Below are positions 1 to 6,091 of a stretch of DNA of 6,091 bases, piece by piece. Under the pieces are notes generated by a model that worked only from the letters and a program-made list of their open reading frames with translations, was not told where the DNA came from and ran no database searches. A program made the translations under genes and the position numbers. Every line of letters starts with the position of its first letter. Within the stretch, counting starts at the first letter, position 1. This stretch comes from Betaproteobacteria bacterium. GTDB taxonomy: Bacteria; Pseudomonadota; Gammaproteobacteria; Burkholderiales; Burkholderiaceae. Location: positions 1 through 6,091 of the forward strand of contig RFXC01000237.1 of NCBI GenBank assembly GCA_009921765.1, written 5' to 3'.

Positions 1-1
1 G

Positions 2-394
2 CCCGCGTGGCAGGGGCGTGAAGCGGTGCAGGCGCGACTACCCGCTCTGCGCGCGCAAGTCGCCGAGGCCGATCTGATGGTGGCCGAGGCGCGCCGCCTC
101 AGCTCGGCGGCTGCTGCGTCGCCCCGCCCGTCGCTTCAATCGGTACGGGTCCGGCTCGAGCAATCACTTGAGGCAGCCGGACTGCGACCGGGCCTGCAGC
201 AGATTCAGGCCACCGAGTCGCTCATCGACCTGCGCCTGCGCGGCGTGCCCTTCGCGAACTGGGTCAACTGGCTCGATGCCGCGCTTCGCGAGACCCGCTT
301 GCGGGTGGCCGATCTTTCAGTGACGCGCGACGCTGAGCCCGGGCTGGTGAGCGTGCGCATGGTTCTGGAGCTTCCAGGGGGCGACCGGCGATGA
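2..394 (+). CDS. gspM: GspM, T2SS inner-membrane assembly protein (5'-truncated by window edge)
   Basis: The frame is open from the first bases of the window, so the true start lies upstream; the in-frame GTG at 26 is not a convincing start because coding continues before it (PAWQGREAVQARLPALRAQ). About 130 residues are visible. They begin just after where the single N-terminal transmembrane helix of GspM is expected. A charged, Ala-rich coiled-coil-like stretch (roughly residues 3-40 of the visible part) follows, and then an alpha/beta region matching the ferredoxin-like periplasmic domain (ESLIDLRLRGVPFANWVNWLDAAL, then LRVADLSVTRDAEPGLVSVRMVLEL). In the T2SS, GspM pairs with GspL in the inner membrane and helps connect the assembly platform to the GspE ATPase and the pseudopilus. 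The stop codon overlaps the gspN start (ATGA), which suggests translational coupling. The GspM family is poorly conserved in sequence, so the call leans on context as well as on the motif pattern. Confidence 0.85.
   Translation, partial: PAWQGREAVQARLPALRAQVAEADLMVAEARRLSSAAAASPRPSLQSVRVRLEQSLEAAGLRPGLQQIQATESLIDLRLRGVPFANWVNWLDAALRETRLRVADLSVTRDAEPGLVSVRMVLELPGGDRR
376..381 (+). promoter_or_regulatory. Shine-Dalgarno-like site of gspN
   Basis: A purine block AGGGGG lies inside the gspM 3' end, nine bases before the gspN ATG at 391. It is the clearest ribosome-binding site in the window and supports the ATG in the ATGA overlap as the gspN start. By contrast, gspD has only AGGG at 1167-1170, two bases from its ATG. 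gspE has no visible purine-rich site, and gspF has only AGGG at 4867-4870, so these genes may depend on translational coupling. Confidence 0.5.
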
Positions 395-1176
395 CAGCCC
401 GAACGGTCTTCGCTGTGGCGGTCACGGCACTGATGTCGTTACTGGTTGCGCTGGGCGTGGTGTTCACCACAGCGCCAGCAACCTGGCTCGATGCGCTCGC
501 TGCCAGCCTCACAGGCAGCAGGCTGCGACTCGCCGAGGCCACCGGCACGGTGTGGCGGGGGAGCGGCCGTCTGGTCTGGGTTGACACGGGTGAGTCGGCG
601 CAAACGCGGCGCTCGCTCGCAGGCGTAGCCCTGCCTGGGCGGATTCACTGGCAGCTTGCGCCGGCGCCGCTGTTCCTGGGCCTGATCGAGGCAACCCTGA
701 AGGTCGATGGCATGACTCAGCCCGTGGCGCTCCAGGGAAGCTGGCGCGAATTGAGGCTGGGCAACGGACGGCTGGAGCTGCCGAGAATCGAGCTGGGTGC
801 GCTGGGATCGCCCTGGAATACCGTGCGCCCTGCCGGTGCCGTCATGCTGTCATGGTCCAACATCATGCTGGGGCCGCAGCGGTTTGATGGCGGGGTCACG
901 ATTGAACTGCGAAATGTTGCCTCCGCGTTGAGCGCGGTTCGGCCACTGGGCAGCTACCGGATCGAAATTCAGGGCCAGGGCACTCAGGCCACGATCAACA
1001 TGCAGACACTTGATGGGGCCCTGACGCTCACTGGTCAGGGGGCGGCCAGTGCGCGCGGTTTTTCGTTCGTGGCACGTGCCCAGCCAGCGCAGGCCGACGA
1101 TCCCCGGTTGCAGGGTCTGCTCGGGTTGGTCGGGATACGCGATGGCGAACAGACGATTATCAGAGTAGGGTCATGA
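391..1176 (+). CDS. gspN: GspN, accessory type II secretion protein
   Basis: The protein has 261 residues, a normal length for GspN. Residues about 5-26 form one hydrophobic helix (signal anchor), leaving the rest periplasmic. The family hallmark GTVWRGSGRLVW lies at residues 52-63, followed by a run of alternating beta-strand-like segments (IHWQLAPAPLFLGLIEATLKV, LELPRIELGALG, ALTLTGQGAASARGFSFVARA) as expected for a beta-rich GspN domain. The ending (LQGLLGLVGIRDGEQTIIRVG) is also typical. GspN occurs in only some T2SS clusters and is often dispensable; its exact role is unsettled, though it is associated with the inner-membrane platform. The start is supported by the AGGGGG at 376-381, nine bases before the ATG, and by the ATGA overlap with gspM. 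It ends in another ATGA overlap with gspD. No frame problems were seen. Confidence 0.9.
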   Translation: MTARTVFAVAVTALMSLLVALGVVFTTAPATWLDALAASLTGSRLRLAEATGTVWRGSGRLVWVDTGESAQTRRSLAGVALPGRIHWQLAPAPLFLGLIEATLKVDGMTQPVALQGSWRELRLGNGRLELPRIELGALGSPWNTVRPAGAVMLSWSNIMLGPQRFDGGVTIELRNVASALSAVRPLGSYRIEIQGQGTQATINMQTLDGALTLTGQGAASARGFSFVARAQPAQADDPRLQGLLGLVGIRDGEQTIIRVGS

Positions 1177-3380
1177 ACAACAGTCTCATGCGCAGAATCA
1201 TTCGTACCCAGCCCCGGCCCGCAACAGGCGTCGCCGCGCGCGGCCCCGTCGTGGTCAGTGCGCCGGTCCCGCTTGCAACCAGCATCGCTGCATGGGGTCT
1301 CGCCGCGGCTGCTGCGCTGGTCTCGCTTGCAGCCAGTGCCCAGCCCGCCGCGCCAATGCAGCCCGCTGCCGCGGCAGCTCCGGGCGGTGCGGCTGCCGCG
1401 CCGCCGCCGCTCGCGCCGCGCGGCGACGATGTGGTGCTCAACTTTCGCGATGCGGAGATCGAATCCATCGCCAATGCATTCGCCCACCTGATCGGCCGCA
1501 ATCTGGTCGTCGACCCGCGCGTGCGCGGCAAACTCACGCTGGAAACCGCGCGGCCGGTGGGGCGTCAGCAGGCGTTCGAACTGTTCCGGATCGCGCTGCG
1601 CGGCCTCGGGTTTGCCTATGTGGACGTGGGCGGCATCGGGCGGATCGTGCCGGAGGCCGATGCCAAGGTGCTGGCCTCCGCTGTGCTGGGCCCCGAGGCA
1701 CCCGCTGCCCCGGCTGGCGAGCAGGTCATCACGCAGGTGTTCCGGCTGAAGCATGAAACCGCGGCCAACCTGGTGCCGGTGCTGCGTCCGCTCATCACAC
1801 CGAACAATTCAATCGTTGCCTACCCGGGCAACAATTCGCTGGTGGTCACCGACTATGCGTCCAACATGGCCCGGCTCGCCAAGATCATTGAATCGATCGA
1901 TACCGCGATTGCGAACGAGGTTGAAGTCATCCCGATGGTTCACGCGCTCGCCATCGACGTGGCGGTGGCCGTCAACCGCATGCTCGATGAAAGCGCACGC
2001 GCAGGCGCGCAACAGCAGCAGTCGGATCCCACCCAGCGCGTGACGGTGTTTGCCGATGCCCGCCTCAACTCGGTGCTGGTGCGCACGTCCAGTCCCGAGC
2101 GCATGAGGCTTGCGCGCAGCCTGATCGCGCGGCTGGATGTGGCGAGCAGCGAGCCCGGCAACATTCATGTCGTCTATCTGAGAAACGCAGAGGCGGTTAA
2201 GCTCGCGCAAACCCTGCGCGGCGTGCTGGCAGGTGACGGGGGGCAGGGCTCGGGTCAAAGTTCCACGACCTTTGGTCAAAGTTTGTCCGGGGCTGCGGGC
2301 CAGCAGGCTTCGCTCGGCGGAACCAGCCTGGCGAGCGGCCCTCAGTCGGGACAGGGTGCGCTTGGCGGCAATGCGCCGCTGGGCGGCTCGATGGGCCAGT
2401 CCGCAGCCAGTGGTGGGCAGCCGTCGACAGCCACCAGTGTCCGGGTGGGTGGAGCCATCATTACCGCCGATCCGGCGAGCAATGCGCTGATCATCACCGC
2501 GCCCGATGCGATCTATCGAAGCCTGCGCGCGGTTATCGACAAGCTTGATGCGCGACGCGCCCAGGTGTTCATCGAATCGCTCATTGTCGAGGTGCAGGCC
2601 GACAAGGCGGCCGAACTCGGCATCCAGTGGCAGTTCCTCGGGGCGCCCGAGGGGTCGACCCGCGGGTTTGGCGGCACCAACTTCGGTACGGGTGGAGCCA
2701 ATATTGCGGCGCTTGCCGCCGACCCCAAGCAGATCGCCAACGCCAATGGCCTCAACATCGGCGTGGTCCGGGGCACCGCGCAAGTGGGGACCACCCAGAT
2801 TCTGAATCTGGGCCTCCTCGCCCGCGCCCTGGAATCGGACGCATCGGCCAATGTTCTGGCAACGCCCAACCTGCTTACGCTCGACAATGAAGAAGCGCGC
2901 ATCATGATCGGCCAGAACGTGCCGTTCATTACCGGTCAGTTCACCAGTCTCGCCAATGCGGGCGCTGCCACCGCCAATCCGTTCCAGACGATCGAGCGGC
3001 GCGACGTTGGAACCACGCTGCGGGTGCGACCCCAGATCTCGGAGTCAGGCACGCCGCTTGTCGGTGGATTGTTCCGCTATGAAAGCCGCAAGCGGGTGAA
3101 GAACAACCTTCTGGTGTTCCTCCGTCCCGTCGTCCTGCGCGACATGGACGCGGCGAACGCGGTGTCGGCCAATCGCTACGACTATATCCGCGCCATCCGG
3201 AACGACGTCCGGCTGCCTTCGCGAAGCGGCTTGCCCGACCTGACCAGCACGCCCCTGCCGGCGCGTCCGGAAGCGCCCGAGGGTCAGCCTCGGCTGCCCG
3301 CCGCGGTCAGGCAGCCCGGGTTTAGCTTCTTTCCCCAGGCACCGTCGGCCCCGGACCTGCCCAAAGTCGATACGCCCTGA
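1173..3380 (+). CDS. gspD: GspD, T2SS outer-membrane secretin with an internal barrel deletion
   Basis: This secretin (735 residues) would form the multimeric outer-membrane channel. Domains in order: a signal peptide with an unusually long n-region (h-region about 36-54, likely cleavage after ASA, residue 56); an Ala/Pro linker (57-85); N0 (about 86-160, starting VVLNFRDAEIESIANAF); N1 (about 184-245); N2 (about 249-324); and N3 (from about 330), which is interrupted by a Gly/Ser/Gln-rich loop (354-421) and resumes at VRVGGAIITADP. The secretin core starts near VFIESLIVEV (465-474) and includes TPNLLTLDNEEARIMIGQNVPFITG (564-588, named here by its ends). After RVRPQISE (617-624) the sequence jumps directly to PLVGGLFRYESRKR (628-641). 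By comparison with PulD-type secretins, about 65-70 residues are missing: several barrel strands and the region up to the VPxLGxIP signature. The frame stays open. The C-terminal tail (about 686-735) is Pro-rich. The gene overlaps gspN by ATGA. Its identity is certain; function as a channel is doubtful unless the gap is an assembly error. Confidence 0.93.
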   Translation: MNNSLMRRIIRTQPRPATGVAARGPVVVSAPVPLATSIAAWGLAAAAALVSLAASAQPAAPMQPAAAAAPGGAAAAPPPLAPRGDDVVLNFRDAEIESIANAFAHLIGRNLVVDPRVRGKLTLETARPVGRQQAFELFRIALRGLGFAYVDVGGIGRIVPEADAKVLASAVLGPEAPAAPAGEQVITQVFRLKHETAANLVPVLRPLITPNNSIVAYPGNNSLVVTDYASNMARLAKIIESIDTAIANEVEVIPMVHALAIDVAVAVNRMLDESARAGAQQQQSDPTQRVTVFADARLNSVLVRTSSPERMRLARSLIARLDVASSEPGNIHVVYLRNAEAVKLAQTLRGVLAGDGGQGSGQSSTTFGQSLSGAAGQQASLGGTSLASGPQSGQGALGGNAPLGGSMGQSAASGGQPSTATSVRVGGAIITADPASNALIITAPDAIYRSLRAVIDKLDARRAQVFIESLIVEVQADKAAELGIQWQFLGAPEGSTRGFGGTNFGTGGANIAALAADPKQIANANGLNIGVVRGTAQVGTTQILNLGLLARALESDASANVLATPNLLTLDNEEARIMIGQNVPFITGQFTSLANAGAATANPFQTIERRDVGTTLRVRPQISESGTPLVGGLFRYESRKRVKNNLLVFLRPVVLRDMDAANAVSANRYDYIRAIRNDVRLPSRSGLPDLTSTPLPARPEAPEGQPRLPAAVRQPGFSFFPQAPSAPDLPKVDTP
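2232..2435 (+). other. Gly/Ser/Gln-rich low-complexity loop in the GspD N3 domain
   Basis: Residues 354-421 of GspD are almost only Gly, Ser, Gln, Ala, Thr and Leu, and interrupt the N3 ring domain between LRGVLAG and SVRVGGAII. Such loops are common at this place in T2SS secretins and probably face the channel lumen. The DNA holds a 10-base direct repeat, GGTCAAAGTT, at 2253-2262 and 2274-2283, spaced by 21 bases (seven codons, two GQS units), consistent with growth by in-frame duplication. Confidence 0.7.
3045..3056 (+). other. Apparent in-frame deletion junction in gspD
   Basis: Here the codons for SER-GLY-THR-PRO (residues 625-628) join two parts of the secretin domain that are normally about 65-70 residues apart. 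To the left is the strand ending RVRPQISE; to the right is the last part of the secretin signature and the following strand (PLVGGLFRYESRKR). The exact cut point cannot be set, because the missing sequence is not visible. Confidence 0.75.
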
Positions 3381-3406
3381 GCCTGTCCGGTCAGACTGTC
3401 CGCTTC

Positions 3407-4852
3407 ATGACCATGCAACCCGTTCCCGCCTCTCGCTACGTGCCCTATGCCTTTGCACGCGCCAACCAGATTCTGGTTGCTGCGGCGAGCGCCGAGGCGC
3501 TCGAAATCTGGATTGGCGAGCGCACGCCGCTACGCGCAGTGGCCGAGCTTTCGCGCACCGTGCCCCTGCGCCTGGTGTCGGTCAGAAAGCCCGCCGATGA
3601 ACTCGATTCTGCGATCACGCGCGCCTATGCGCAGCGCGAGGGGTCGGCTGCTGCAGTGGTCGATGAGGTGGAAAGCGATCTCGATCTGTCGCAGCTCATG
3701 CAGGACATTCCGCGCATCGAAGACCTGCTCGAGTCCGAGGACGATGCGCCCATCATCCGCATGATCAACGCGCTTCTCACGCAGGCAAGCCGCGACGGCG
3801 CATCCGACATTCATTTCGAGGCGTTCGAGAGCGCTTCGGTCGTGCGATTCCGGGTCGATGGCACGCTTCGCGACATCGCCCGGCCGCGTCGCGAATTGCA
3901 TGCGGCGATCGTCTCTCGGGTCAAGATCATGGCGCAGCTGGACATCGCTGAAAAACGCTTGCCCCAGGACGGCCGCATTGCGCTTCGAATCGGGGGGCGT
4001 GCGGTCGATGTACGCGTCTCCACGTTGCCCACGGGCCACGGTGAGCGCGTGGTGCTGCGGCTTCTGGACAAGGAAGCGGGACGGCTCGATCTTCAATCGC
4101 TGGGAATGAGCGTGCCCACGCTTGCGGCATTCGACCGCCTGGTGCATAAACCACACGGCATTCTGCTGGTGACCGGGCCCACTGGTTCCGGCAAGACCAC
4201 GACGCTCTACGCCGCGCTGGGCCGCCTCGATTTCAATCGCATGAATGTGCTCACGGTGGAAGACCCCATCGAATATCACCTTGAGGGTATCGGTCAAACC
4301 CAGGTGAACGCACGGATCGATATGAGTTTTGCGAAGGCGCTTCGAGCCATCCTTCGACAGGATCCCGATGTCGTCATGATCGGCGAGATCCGCGACCTTG
4401 AAACCGCGCAGATCGCGGTGCAGGCCTCGCTCACCGGCCATCTGGTGCTCGCCACGCTTCACACCAACGATGCCGTGTCGGCGGTGACCCGCCTCACCGA
4501 TATGGGGATCGAGCCCTTCCTGTTGTCGTCGTCGCTGCTTGGAGTGGTCGCGCAGCGGCTGGTCCGCCGACTCTGCGAGCAATGCCGCGAGCCTGATCCG
4601 GTTGCCGGGGGCTGGCGGGCGGTGGGGTGTCCGGCGTGCGATCGAACCGGCTACCGCGGGCGCACGGGCGTGCATGAGCTCTTCGTGGTCGACGATACGG
4701 TACGCGCGCTCATTCACCGTGGTGCTTCCGAGAGCGAGCTGCGCGATACCGCACGTCGCGACGGCATGATGTCGATGCGCGAGGATGGTCAGCGCTGGGT
4801 CGAGGCCGGTGTCACGTCAGCCGATGAGGTGGTGCGTGTCACACGCGACTGA
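3407..4852 (+). CDS. gspE: GspE, T2SS cytoplasmic traffic ATPase
   Basis: GspE is the hexameric ATPase that powers pseudopilus assembly; it is bound to the inner membrane through GspL. The protein has 481 residues. The N1E-like domain (about 8-75) is followed by a linker and the N2E domain (from about 120: MINALLTQASRDGASDIHFEAF, then RVDGTLRDIARP and LDIAEKRLPQDGRI). The C-terminal RecA-like domain shows Walker A GPTGSGKT at 257-264 (Lys263), the Asp box VLTVEDPIEYH (from 281), Walker B DPDVVMIGEIRD at 319-330 (Glu327) and the His box TGHLVLATLHTND at 343-355. A zinc-binding module has CEQC at 390-393 and CPAC at 408-411; the 14-residue spacing between the pairs is shorter than the roughly 29 of the enteric/Vibrio proteins. 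All catalytic motifs are intact. The start at 3407 follows gspD by 26 bases without a clear ribosome-binding site; the ATG at 3413 is an equally possible start. Confidence 0.96.
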   Translation: MTMQPVPASRYVPYAFARANQILVAAASAEALEIWIGERTPLRAVAELSRTVPLRLVSVRKPADELDSAITRAYAQREGSAAAVVDEVESDLDLSQLMQDIPRIEDLLESEDDAPIIRMINALLTQASRDGASDIHFEAFESASVVRFRVDGTLRDIARPRRELHAAIVSRVKIMAQLDIAEKRLPQDGRIALRIGGRAVDVRVSTLPTGHGERVVLRLLDKEAGRLDLQSLGMSVPTLAAFDRLVHKPHGILLVTGPTGSGKTTTLYAALGRLDFNRMNVLTVEDPIEYHLEGIGQTQVNARIDMSFAKALRAILRQDPDVVMIGEIRDLETAQIAVQASLTGHLVLATLHTNDAVSAVTRLTDMGIEPFLLSSSLLGVVAQRLVRRLCEQCREPDPVAGGWRAVGCPACDRTGYRGRTGVHELFVVDDTVRALIHRGASESELRDTARRDGMMSMREDGQRWVEAGVTSADEVVRVTRD

Positions 4853-5371
4853 CCGGGCTTTTGCGCAGGGCGTTCGCTGATGCCGGCTTTTCGATTCGAG
4901 GCCTCGGACGCCGCAGGCAGGATCGAACGCGGTCTGATCGACGCCGATTCGCCACGCCATGCCCGGGCGCTGCTTCGAGAACGGGCGCTGGCTCCGCTCG
5001 ACGTTGAGCCTTTGCAAACGTCATCCGGCGCGACGCGCCGCACAATCGGTGCACGCCTTCGCACCAGTGATCTGTCGCTCGCCACCCGGCAGCTCGCGAG
5101 TCTGCTGTCTGCGCGACTGCCGCTCGAACAGGCGCTCGATGTCGTGATTGAACAGGCCGAGGGCCGGACGGTGCGCGAGCGGTTCGCTGCGGTGCGAGCC
5201 GAAGTGGTGGGCGGGCAGACGCTTGCGAGCGCGCTGTCTGGCTATCCACGCGACTTTCCCGAGGTGTATCGCGCGCTGGTGGCAGCAGGGGAACAATCGG
5301 GCGATCTCGCGGGCGTGATGACCCGGCTCGCTGACTACATCGAAGCGCGTGGCGCGCTGGTTCAGCGTGTT

Positions 5372-5384
5372 GCGCTCGCTCCTC
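5372..5384 (+). other. Apparent deletion/frameshift junction in gspF
   Basis: Sequence GCGCTCGCTCCTC joins the codons for VALA (frame 1) to those for LLTYVV (frame +1). The short GCTC/CTC repetition at the join would allow slipped or microhomology-mediated deletion, or an assembler collapse. A single-base error would not explain it, since the expected helix (an LAYP-type start followed by about a dozen hydrophobic residues) is absent in all frames here. Confidence 0.7.
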
Positions 5385-5887
5385 ACTTACGTGGTGCCGC
5401 AGGTGATCGATGTGTTCCGGCAGACCGGTCAGGCGCTGCCGTTTCTCACGCAGGCGCTGATCGTGGTCTCCGACTTCACGCGCCAGTGGGGCTGGGCGGT
5501 GGCGCTTCTGCTGGGGGCGGGTTGGATTGCGTGGCGTGCTGCGCTGCGTTCGCCCACGGTGAAACTCGCCTGGCACACCCGCGCGCTGTCGCTGCCGATC
5601 GCGGGGCGATTGCTGTCAGGCCTTGAGACCGCGCGTTTTGCGTCCACGCTGTCCATTCTTGTCGCTTCGGGGGTGCCGCTGATCCGGGCCCTGGAGGCGG
5701 GCGCCCAGACGCTCGCCAACGAGGCGCTCAAGCACAACGTGCATGATGCGATCGGTCGGGTGCGGGAGGGCGTGTCGCTCGCGAGGGCGCTATCTGCCGC
5801 CAGGCGTTTTCCGCCTCTGATGGTGCACCTCATTGCCAGTGGCGAAGCCACTGGAACGCTCGCCGACATGCTTGAGCGCACTGCCCG

Positions 5888-5913
5888 GACGCTCAGCTCG
5901 GAAACTGAGCGTC
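5888..5913. repeat. Inverted repeat within gspF
   Basis: GACGCTCAG at 5888-5896 and CTGAGCGTC at 5905-5913 form a perfect 9-base stem with an 8-base loop. CTGAGCGTC recurs at 6032-6040, across the gspF stop codon. An unrelated 8-base stem with a 3-base loop (CCAGTGGC/GCCACTGG, 5836-5854) lies about 35 bases upstream. Neither has a T-run, and both are inside coding sequence, so a function is unproven. Confidence 0.4.
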
Positions 5914-6042
5914 GCGCACTCGCCCTCACCAGTCTGCTCGAGCCGCTCCTGATCCTGGTGATGGGCGCCATCGTGTTGCTGATCGTGTTGGCGGTGATGC
6001 TGCCGATCATCGAGATCAATCAGCTGGTGCGCTGAGCGTCAT

Positions 6043-6090
6043 TCAAATCCGCATCGCCTGCGCGTAGCCTGTGAGTTCCAGGTAGCCGCG
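6043..6090 (-). CDS. C-terminal end of an AttH/carotenoid-1,2-hydratase-like lipocalin-fold protein (partial)
   Basis: Read on the minus strand, the window edge encodes RGYLELTGYAQAMRI followed by a TGA stop (complement of 6043-6045). The GYLELTGY segment near the extreme C-terminus, followed by a short hydrophobic end, matches my recollection of the predicted secreted hydrolase/lipocalin-like family (AttH, also named after hydroxyneurosporene synthase CrtC). Only 15 residues are visible, so the family call is tentative and no function is assigned. The gene runs toward gspF and stops seven bases from the gspF stop codon. This tail-to-tail arrangement marks the end of the T2SS operon. No stem with a T-run that could act as a terminator is visible between the two stops. 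Confidence 0.55.
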   Translation of the reverse strand, partial: RGYLELTGYAQAMRI

Positions 6091-6091
6091 G

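Larger units (their letters stand above)
4880..6035 (+). pseudogene. gspF: GspF, T2SS inner-membrane platform protein, disrupted by deletion and frameshift
   Basis: GspF is the polytopic inner-membrane core of the T2SS, contacting GspE and GspL. Frame 1 starts at ATG 4880 (MPAFRFEASDAAGRIERGLID) and encodes the N-terminal region and first cytoplasmic T2SF domain (about residues 62-167, including LATRQLASLLSARLPLEQAL and ALVAAGEQSGDL). After VQRVALA (ends about 5380) this frame turns into unrelated sequence and stops at 5626. GspF homology resumes in the +1 frame from about 5379 (LLTYVVPQVIDVFRQ) and runs to the stop at 6033-6035. That part holds the second helix (WGWAVALLLGAGWIAW), the second T2SF domain (LASTLSI-type segment, SGVPLIRALEAG, ASGEATGTL) and the last helix (LLILVMGAIVLLIVLAVML). 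Joined, the parts give about 385 residues against the usual 400-407; the missing 17-22 residues are the first transmembrane helix. A lost length of 3n+2 bases, roughly 50-62, would explain both gap and frame. As written, only a truncated product of 248 residues with about 80 foreign residues is made. It follows gspE by 27 bases. Confidence 0.88.

Noticed and set aside
1809..2783. Minus-strand open frame (324 codons) opposite gspD
   Set aside because: It lies fully inside the strongly supported secretin gene. The translation has compositional bias typical of antisense frames and no family resemblance.
3381..3406. Possible promoter or regulatory gap between gspD and gspE
   Set aside because: Only 26 GC-rich bases with no -10/-35-like pair, hairpin or T-run; it is a simple intra-operon spacer.
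3530..4717. Long minus-strand open frame (395 codons) opposite gspE
   Set aside because: It is the antisense shadow of a well-conserved gspE in GC-rich DNA. The translation is rich in His, Arg and Asp, with no recognisable domain, signal or ribosome-binding site.
4839..5576. Minus-strand open frame (245 codons) opposite gspF
   Set aside because: Arg/Pro/His-rich shadow of the gspF coding strand, with no motif or start signal.
5379..5626. Continuation of the first gspF frame as a genuine alternative C-terminus
   Set aside because: The residues after VALA in this frame (PHLRGAAGDRCVPADRSG) have no resemblance to GspF, while the +1 frame over the same bases reads as clear GspF, so this is out-of-frame sequence.
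5349..6035. A separate gene starting at ATG 5349
   Set aside because: The first ten residues (MARWFSVLRS) are out-of-frame reading of the upstream gspF segment. The homologous part begins only at LLTYVV, so this is the downstream half of the broken gspF, not an independent gene.
1..6091. CRISPR array, tRNA/rRNA, insertion sequence or toxin-antitoxin/defence genes
   Set aside because: No regularly spaced repeats, no RNA-like cloverleaf, no transposase or terminal inverted repeats, and all coding capacity is taken by T2SS genes plus one partial neighbour.

Overview
This GC-rich window carries the 3' half of a type II secretion system (T2SS, general secretion pathway) gene cluster, all on the + strand: the end of gspM, then gspN, gspD, gspE and gspF. 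The order M-N-D-E-F, with gspD/E/F placed after gspN, the high GC content and the protein sequences point to a betaproteobacterium, most likely Burkholderiales (Comamonadaceae- or Alcaligenaceae-like). That placement comes from gene order and sequence flavour recalled from memory, not from a search.

Layout: bases 2-394 are the periplasmic part of GspM, whose N-terminus lies before the window. gspN (391-1176) and gspD (1173-3380) follow with 4-base ATGA stop/start overlaps. gspE (3407-4852) and gspF (from 4880) follow after short gaps of 26 and 27 bases. gspF ends at 6035. Seven bases later the last codons of a minus-strand gene appear (6043-6090); its ending resembles the C-terminus of AttH/carotenoid-1,2-hydratase-type lipocalin-like proteins. 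No gene-free stretch exceeds 30 bases. The promoter of the operon must lie upstream of the window.

How the genes work together: GspD is the outer-membrane secretin channel. GspE is the cytoplasmic hexameric ATPase. GspF is the polytopic inner-membrane platform protein. GspM is an inner-membrane assembly partner of GspL. GspN is an accessory inner-membrane protein found in a subset of systems. Together they assemble a pseudopilus that pushes folded proteins from periplasm to outside.

The main anomaly is that two of the five genes look damaged by internal deletions. GspD lacks about 65-70 residues of the secretin barrel, including most of the secretin family signature, in an otherwise intact frame (junction near 3045-3056). 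GspF lacks about 17-22 residues, essentially its first transmembrane helix, and the reading frame shifts at the same place (junction near 5372-5384), so the gene is split into two overlapping frames. Either the T2SS of this strain is decaying or the assembly dropped short segments here. The sequence alone cannot separate these. I saw no novel defence system, CRISPR array, RNA gene or mobile element.
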